From: CAYPCH01 sp964409165
GTDB lineage: Bacteria; Bacillota; Clostridia; Acetivibrionales; Acetivibrionaceae
Direction: 5' to 3'
Length of the DNA stretch: 18,921 nt
NCBI GenBank assembly: GCA_964409165.1
Contig: CAYPCH010000074.1
Coordinates: forward strand, 1 to 18,921
Shown here piece after piece: positions 13,540 to 18,921 of the stretch. The position numbers and the translations under genes are program-made. Positions within the stretch are counted from its first letter, which is position 1. Each line of letters opens with the position of its first letter. The notes below the pieces were generated by a model. The model did no database searches and was not told the origin of the DNA. It saw only the letters and a list, made by a program, of their open reading frames with translations.

Positions 13540-16422
13540 TCAAAAAGAAGTAATTAAACCAAGGATGTACCTCCTCATTAATGCATAGTCAGTTGAATTA
13601 ACTGATTTATCCCTATTTACATCTGCTGCTTTGAGACTGGCCTCTGAATTCAAATCAATAGTACCTAGTAAATACCTTTTCATGATTGCATAGTCGGTTG
13701 AGTCAATGCTTCCACTGCCGTTCAAGTCTCCGGCAGTATAACTTATCTCGATTGTTTTAACAGGTTCAATCCCGTATTTGAGAACCCCATTTACATAAGC
13801 AGTAATTTTGTTGTTATCTCCAAGATTACTTGCTATTTTAGAATCGAAAGAATAGTCGTTTTCCTTGTCATACTCCGATTCACTTTCAATTCTGAAAGGT
13901 ATATCTCCGCTAGCTACGCCCGGTACCAGTTTACCTGCATCTTTAGTAAATGAAATCTCACAATATGTGTCTGCATCAGATACAGCATTATCAATAGCTG
14001 AAATTGTGCCGGTTATCTTTTCTGCTCCTATAGCTGAATATTCGCAGGTGAAAGAATTCTGAGAATTACCATCGCTAGTAAACCAATAACGAACCTTTAT
14101 GTCGGATAAATTTACCGGAACAGTACCGTTATTTATAATACTTATTGTAGCCCTAATGGTGTTTTTAGTATCTGCCCCACACTTATACAATACCTTAACT
14201 GAAGTATCTTTATCCGGAGTTGCATTAGGGTCAGGGGTCGGAGCAGGAGTCGATTCCAGTTTCGGAGGTTCTTCACCGTATACCTTAACTCCGTTGAGAA
14301 ATACCGGCACATTGCTATTTACCTTATAGGTGCTTGTAACATTCTTCATGCTCCAATCATTAGAAGTATCCCAATGGGTTACATAATTTGAATCCTGCTT
14401 CGATGACAACGAAATCTGAAGTTCCCTATCTCCATATATTTCCCTGCCGCTCCAGTCAAATTCGTAATAGTATGTACCGGCATCATCCCATTTAAAAGGT
14501 CCTGAATATTGAACCGGCAAATCCTGCACAGATATCTGCTCGTCATATGCAATGAAGAATTCCAAATCATCTATGCTCTGTTTATTATCGAGCAATTCAC
14601 TAATATTAAAGAAGTATCTTATCTTCAATCCTGTTTCATAATGAGGCGGCTGGCTTGATTCATTATGTAGCTTTAAAACAATCTGTGTAGAATTCTCAGT
14701 TTCCCTTTCTATACGCGCCTCACAGTAATAATCGTCTGTTCTGGGTTCTTTGTGTGGGAAATCAGGTATAATCTGATGACCTTCCCCGTAATATTCATAC
14801 AATCCCGCACAGGCTCCCACAAATGCAGCATTATAGTCAATGGCAACTTCATTGTAAACAAAGTCGGTGGTTACATCCTGATGATAATCTTCCTTATCAG
14901 GTCCGCCTACAAGGGCTCCCCACAAAATATGCCTATGCTCCGGCGGGTCTAACATGCTTAATGTTTTTGAGCCGTGTGCGGCTCTATGATGTGGATGCTT
15001 TGCAAAAGGTAGCCCTTTCTCATAACCGTAGCCAACTATATATGAATATCCCATCGGATTTCTACCCATAATATATTCCATCTGCCCCTTGGCCCATTCA
15101 CCAAAATCGGTCCTGTCAGGGTGATTTTTCATGTATACAAGTGCACATAATTGGGCAGCTGCATTGTAACGGGCAGAGCCCCAGCCATTAATCATAGTGT
15201 AGCCAGCAGGAGATGTTGTAGTGTAACCATGATCGTCAGCTTCTTTATGTTGTGCTACGCCACCTGATAAATACTCTATGTTCCAGCGTGCGATATAATC
15301 AAATCTTTCATCCTCTGGAAGCAATTCGTTCAGTACTATAAACACACCACCCCATACAGCATCCCAACAGTGAACCCACGTATTATACCATTTATTGGTG
15401 TTAAAAGTATCCGGTATTATCTTTTTAATGTATCCCGTATAATTTCCTTCGCTGTCAACGGAATCTATATCATTTATATAATCCTTATTGCCTGTACAAG
15501 CATAAAGCCACACTGCTGCCCAAGCCAGTTCATCTTCGTAGTAAGCCGAAGTATAGTAACCGTCGCCTAACGACATACCCCTGTATTTGTTTGCAAAGTC
15601 ATACTGCGCTTTTGCTACAGCGAGGCACTTTTCAGCATACTCTGGATCAGATTCCTTAAAATTTAAATAAGAAATGGAAAGTGCCGCAGAAGTACTGGCG
15701 CACACATCAGTTCCGGGGGTTTCAGCGGTGGCAAAATCAGCAGGTCTCGGAATGGACTCAGGATACAATTCCGGCGGTCCCCAGTAGGAATGGTCGAGGT
15801 CACCTTCGCCCACCATGTAGCAGAATGCAATAAGATTTCCATCTTCATCTAGAAAGGAACACCGTAAAAATGTATCTGTAAAGTATTTTAAAATTTCTAT
15901 CATATGCTCTTCTTGTCCTGATTTCTTAAAGGCATCCCTGAATTCATAGAAGCCCCATCCCAGCGTTCCTGCCGTATAGCTCTGAGGAAGACCAAACCGT
16001 ACATGGTCTCCTGCATCGTGAAATCCTCCGTGTACATCTACTGTTCCATCTCCGTCAGGGTCTAGTATGCCTTTATACTTTTCTATAAAGTCTGCAGAAA
16101 GCGAAGTATTTGTAAGCGGAATCTTCATATCCCCCTCGTGACAATCGCCTCTCCATTCAATCCTCCCACCTGTAATACCTGGTCCACACTTTTCAGCATC
16201 ATAAAAATAAATCGATTTCTGCAAAGCTTCTGCAAAATTGAAGTGATTATAATTCTCCCAGCCTACAGCAGGCTTAAAATCCTCTTTTGAAGGTGGTTTT
16301 TCTGCAAACACTGCACTTGAAGCAAAAAACTGACTGGCAACAAGTATAACAGCCAAAAAGATTGACAGTCTAGCCTGTACTTCGACATAACCTCTTTTTT
16401 TTTCTTTCTGAACATTATACAT
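13540..16422 (-). CDS. cel9V: Cellulosomal GH9 endoglucanase, GH9-CBM3c-CBM3b'-dockerin (Cel9V-like)
   Basis: The 960-residue secreted enzyme starts at ATG 16422 behind GGGGAGGTA. A signal peptide ends at AVFA (residue 40). The GH9 domain (about 46-545) carries the catalytic aspartates D136 and D139 in HGGFHDAGDHVRFG and the proton donor E525 in YNEVAIDYNA. A CBM3c (about 560-717), normally fused to and needed by this GH9 theme, is followed by a Pro/Thr linker (718-738), a second CBM3 (739-886) and a dockerin (893-960) with S-T at both recognition sites. The second CBM lacks the usual cellulose-binding strip residues (EY where Asp-His is expected). That matches the CBM3b' modules known in A. 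thermocellus Cel9U and Cel9V; length and the tandem GH9 neighbour favour Cel9V. It lies 49 bases after the other GH9 gene, in one operon. Confidence 0.93.
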   Translation of the reverse strand: MYNVQKEKKRGYVEVQARLSIFLAVILVASQFFASSAVFAEKPPSKEDFKPAVGWENYNHFNFAEALQKSIYFYDAEKCGPGITGGRIEWRGDCHEGDMKIPLTNTSLSADFIEKYKGILDPDGDGTVDVHGGFHDAGDHVRFGLPQSYTAGTLGWGFYEFRDAFKKSGQEEHMIEILKYFTDTFLRCSFLDEDGNLIAFCYMVGEGDLDHSYWGPPELYPESIPRPADFATAETPGTDVCASTSAALSISYLNFKESDPEYAEKCLAVAKAQYDFANKYRGMSLGDGYYTSAYYEDELAWAAVWLYACTGNKDYINDIDSVDSEGNYTGYIKKIIPDTFNTNKWYNTWVHCWDAVWGGVFIVLNELLPEDERFDYIARWNIEYLSGGVAQHKEADDHGYTTTSPAGYTMINGWGSARYNAAAQLCALVYMKNHPDRTDFGEWAKGQMEYIMGRNPMGYSYIVGYGYEKGLPFAKHPHHRAAHGSKTLSMLDPPEHRHILWGALVGGPDKEDYHQDVTTDFVYNEVAIDYNAAFVGACAGLYEYYGEGHQIIPDFPHKEPRTDDYYCEARIERETENSTQIVLKLHNESSQPPHYETGLKIRYFFNISELLDNKQSIDDLEFFIAYDEQISVQDLPVQYSGPFKWDDAGTYYYEFDWSGREIYGDRELQISLSSKQDSNYVTHWDTSNDWSMKNVTSTYKVNSNVPVFLNGVKVYGEEPPKLESTPAPTPDPNATPDKDTSVKVLYKCGADTKNTIRATISIINNGTVPVNLSDIKVRYWFTSDGNSQNSFTCEYSAIGAEKITGTISAIDNAVSDADTYCEISFTKDAGKLVPGVASGDIPFRIESESEYDKENDYSFDSKIASNLGDNNKITAYVNGVLKYGIEPVKTIEISYTAGDLNGSGSIDSTDYAIMKRYLLGTIDLNSEASLKAADVNRDKSVNSTDYALMRRYILGLITSF

Positions 16423-16471
16423 CTATCAGCTACCTCCCCAAAATAGTATTCCTCCAAAAGTGCAGTTATCT

Positions 16472-18601
16472 CTATCCCTCTGCAGGAAACGTTGTGATAG
16501 TGCCCAGTAAATAACGTTTTATCAGGGCATAGTCTGTTGAATTTACACTACCGTTGCCGTCTACATCTCCGGCCTTTATGCCATTTTTATCAGGGAATTC
16601 TTCTATTAAACCCAGCAAGTATTTCTTTACAAATGCATAATCAGTTGAGTTAACCAGACTATCACCATTTACATCTCCATATGTAAACTCTGAAGGTTTT
16701 GGGGTTGGTGTAACTATCGGAACTTCAGGTCCATTTCCTGCAGGATCTTTTCCTGAAACCTGCACACCATCTTTGTATATGGGGATATTTTCCAATTCTT
16801 CATATGTATCTCCTAATCCTTTATAGGAAAAATCATTTGAAGAATCCCATAGTTCGTTTTCATAATAGTATACTGCAAACTGTACATAAGTTCTCGCATA
16901 TACAGGTTCCGGGAAAGTTATTTCTACATAATAAATATTTTTATCTTCATCCCAAGGCTTAAGTGAAGACATCTCAGCATTGGCAGGCGAATAATACACT
17001 TTTGTAATAAATTTTGACAAATCAATATCAGCAGAAGCATACTCCGACAAGTCTATAAAATACTTGCAGGATAAACCTGGCTCATATTGCAGAGGAGATG
17101 TCAAAACATTATACATGTTGAGGTCAACAGTTATACCTGTAGAATCTTCCTCGTATACTTTAGCTTCTGAATAATATAGAGGCGGTTCACCTTCAATGCC
17201 TGGAGTATCTTCTGGCATCTGATCTTTTCCAAAATATTTGGACATGCCGGCCAGTGCACCAACTAATCCTGCATTGTAATCCAATCCGGTTTCAGAATAA
17301 ACATACTCATCTACAATGTCATGATATTCATCGTTCATATCGGCTCCTCCTACAAGAGCACCATACAAGATATGCCTCTGAGGGCTTGTTTTCTTCTCAT
17401 CGGCAGGAGGTCCTTCAAGTCGTCCGCTTGAGGCTCTATGGTGAGGAAACATAGGATAATTGTCTCCAAAACCAACTACATAAGACATGTTATTTGGATT
17501 ATCTCCAAGAATATAGTCCATCTGGTTCTTTGCAAATTCAAGACAACTCTCATCACCAGTATATTTATAGTAAACAAGCTGAACCATACTGTCTGCTGCA
17601 GGATACTTGCAAACACCCCAACTATCCAAGTACTTCAGTCCTCCGGGAGTGGATTTCAATCTATTCTGCCAGTAATCCATATGGTCTTCAGCAATTTCTT
17701 TATACAAAGGGTTGGGCGAAAGCGTAGCAAGCTTAGTAAATACACCTGTCATAACATAATCCCAACACTGTGTCCAATAGTCATTAAACGAGTTTCCGTC
17801 GGTAATTCCCTTCTCTGCCATAAGCTTATCTACATTTTTCATGTATGTGTCGTCATCTGTTGCAACATAAAGCCATATAGATCCCCACATAAGCTCATCC
17901 AAGTAAGTTCTTGGAAGATAATAGCTTTGTGCCTTACTGTCTCCCCTATAGGTCATACCAAATGTATATATGTCTTTTGCGTAAGCCAGACATTTATCTG
18001 CATATTCAGAGTCCCTATCCTTATAATTCAAATACATAAGGGCCAATGCCGCAGCTGTATCACCAGCCACATCTGAGCCCGGGTTTTCAGGAGTTGCAAC
18101 ATAATACGTAGGTCTGTCGTTTGTCTGGAGCTCCGGTGGTCCCCAATATTGATGGTCTACATCACCGTCGCCGCATTGGTAGTAAAATGTGTTCTTATCC
18201 GGAAAGCACTTTATAAAATAGTCGCAAAAGTGCTTCAAAATATTCAGCATATATTCATCCTGTCCCTTTTCAATGAAAACATCCGAAAATTCGTAGTAAG
18301 CCCATGCAAGAGTAGAAGCTGAAGCACACTGAGGCAAACCGAACTTAACATGGTCTCCGCAGTCATGGAATCCTCCTGTCAAGTCAAGTCCCACATCTTT
18401 TCCATCATCCACATGACAGGGTCCGCGCCATTTTATCCTGTTATCCCCTGCATCAGGACCACACCAGTTTGCTTCATAGAAGAGAATTGATTTGGCAAAC
18501 GCATCAACATAGTTGAACTTTGCTTCCTCTGCCGCAAATGACTGCGGAATTATGCTTGCCAGACAAACGGCAATCAAGACCAGAACACTTATCCTTTTCA
18601 T
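16472..18601 (-). CDS. Cellulosomal GH9 endoglucanase, GH9-CBM3c-dockerin
   Basis: The 709-residue secreted enzyme begins at ATG 18601 with AGGGGGG five bases upstream. A signal peptide ends near QSFA (residue 23). The GH9 domain runs from about 27 to 460 with aspartates D80 and D83 in GGFHDCGDHVKFG and the acid E437 in SETGLDYNAG. A CBM3c (about 468-619) follows, then a short Pro/Thr linker and a type I dockerin (641-705) whose two loops both contain NSTDYA. It hydrolyses beta-1,4-glucan, likely in processive fashion as is usual for GH9-CBM3c enzymes. It is the first gene of a GH9 pair; the same tandem arrangement exists in A. thermocellus, so this is probably an ortholog of the Cel9V neighbour there. 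I assign no symbol. Confidence 0.93.
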   Translation of the reverse strand: MKRISVLVLIAVCLASIIPQSFAAEEAKFNYVDAFAKSILFYEANWCGPDAGDNRIKWRGPCHVDDGKDVGLDLTGGFHDCGDHVKFGLPQCASASTLAWAYYEFSDVFIEKGQDEYMLNILKHFCDYFIKCFPDKNTFYYQCGDGDVDHQYWGPPELQTNDRPTYYVATPENPGSDVAGDTAAALALMYLNYKDRDSEYADKCLAYAKDIYTFGMTYRGDSKAQSYYLPRTYLDELMWGSIWLYVATDDDTYMKNVDKLMAEKGITDGNSFNDYWTQCWDYVMTGVFTKLATLSPNPLYKEIAEDHMDYWQNRLKSTPGGLKYLDSWGVCKYPAADSMVQLVYYKYTGDESCLEFAKNQMDYILGDNPNNMSYVVGFGDNYPMFPHHRASSGRLEGPPADEKKTSPQRHILYGALVGGADMNDEYHDIVDEYVYSETGLDYNAGLVGALAGMSKYFGKDQMPEDTPGIEGEPPLYYSEAKVYEEDSTGITVDLNMYNVLTSPLQYEPGLSCKYFIDLSEYASADIDLSKFITKVYYSPANAEMSSLKPWDEDKNIYYVEITFPEPVYARTYVQFAVYYYENELWDSSNDFSYKGLGDTYEELENIPIYKDGVQVSGKDPAGNGPEVPIVTPTPKPSEFTYGDVNGDSLVNSTDYAFVKKYLLGLIEEFPDKNGIKAGDVDGNGSVNSTDYALIKRYLLGTITTFPAEG

Positions 18602-18829
18602 ATTAACCCCCCTGATAAATACAATATTTTTATACCGACTTTATTAAAAGACTGGTCATTATACAAAATAATTTGTTTTTTAATTTTTTGTACTTACCAT
18701 ATATATCTATAGTACTACAATTTTGAAAAAAAATAAAGAAATGCTTTAGCTCAAGAGTTTTGTGATGTATTACTACTCCAAAGTACTTTTTGTGTTCAGA
18801 TATATTATTCTTTATTCTATACTTATTTT
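18602..18829 (-). promoter_or_regulatory. AT-rich upstream region of the GH9 operon
   Basis: No gene is visible here. A perfect TATAAT lies at 18663-18658 on the minus strand, about 60 bases before the start codon, but I find no convincing -35 at 16-18 bases and no clear SigI-type site. The region must hold the promoter of the tandem cellulase operon if the genes are expressed independently. Confidence 0.3.
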
Positions 18830-18876
18830 TTTTAAGAAATAAAATAAAGCACCGGATTTCTCCGTGTGCTATTTTG
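18830..18876 (-). terminator. Rho-independent terminator of a minus-strand gene beyond the window
   Basis: On the minus strand GCACACGGA (18869-18861) pairs with TCCGGTGC (18856-18849) around a GAAA tetraloop with one bulged A. It is followed by TTTATTTTATTTCTT. The neighbouring gene may end at the TAA at 18898-18896, but only a few codons are inside the window. The terminator isolates the GH9 operon from that gene. Confidence 0.7.
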
Positions 18877-18921
18877 AAAGTAGGGAAAGGATTGGTTAAT
18901 GGTGTTTTTGCATCTCCAAAG

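Noticed and set aside
17438..18076. 212-codon frame antisense to the GH9 gene
   Set aside because: Shadow of the GH9 coding strand; no ribosome site and no recognisable domain, while the opposite strand has clear catalytic motifs.

Overview
The window comes from a low-GC, Gram-positive, cellulosome-forming clostridium close to Acetivibrio (Clostridium) thermocellus. The evidence is three secreted proteins ending in type I dockerins with the S-T / K-R recognition pattern typical of that lineage, two of them GH9-CBM3c cellulases in tandem. The sequence is draft quality: positions 7841-7940 are a 100-N placeholder gap.

Left part, + strand (1-5390). A promoter-like site precedes a CcmF-type cytochrome c heme lyase (310-2160). 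It is followed, in the same apparent operon, by an unusual 1007-residue secreted protein (2212-5235). That protein has an N-terminal monoheme cytochrome c motif, a large unrecognised aromatic-rich region, Ig/PKD-like modules and a C-terminal dockerin. A heme lyase beside a cytochrome carrying a cellulosome-docking module is the most striking content of the window, and suggests a c-type heme attached to the cellulosome. A terminator hairpin closes the unit.

Middle, + strand (5400-7130). A roughly 120-bp structured intergenic repeat leads into a chorismatase-family enzyme (5566-6606), likely making a hydroxybenzoate or dihydrobenzoate from chorismate. The 3' remnant of a PHP-domain gene, truncated and frameshifted, follows.

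Middle, - strand (7200-8965). This is a decayed toxin/immunity island. It holds a Tse2-like ADP-ribosyltransferase toxin end (frameshifted, 5' part lost in the gap) with an adjacent probable immunity gene. Two or three small, partly broken genes follow, one with an in-frame stop near its start.

Right part, - strand (9033-18601). In transcription order: two GH9 cellulases (the second a Cel9V-like GH9-CBM3c-CBM3b'-dockerin enzyme), purine nucleoside phosphorylase, an HTH-methyltransferase fusion protein, a PfkB-family nucleoside kinase, a second copy of the intergenic repeat, and an MTA/SAH deaminase. A possible 30-residue membrane peptide comes last. The phosphorylase, methyltransferase, kinase and deaminase make a plausible set for handling nucleosides released by SAM-dependent reactions. 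The window ends in the terminator of a further minus-strand gene outside it.
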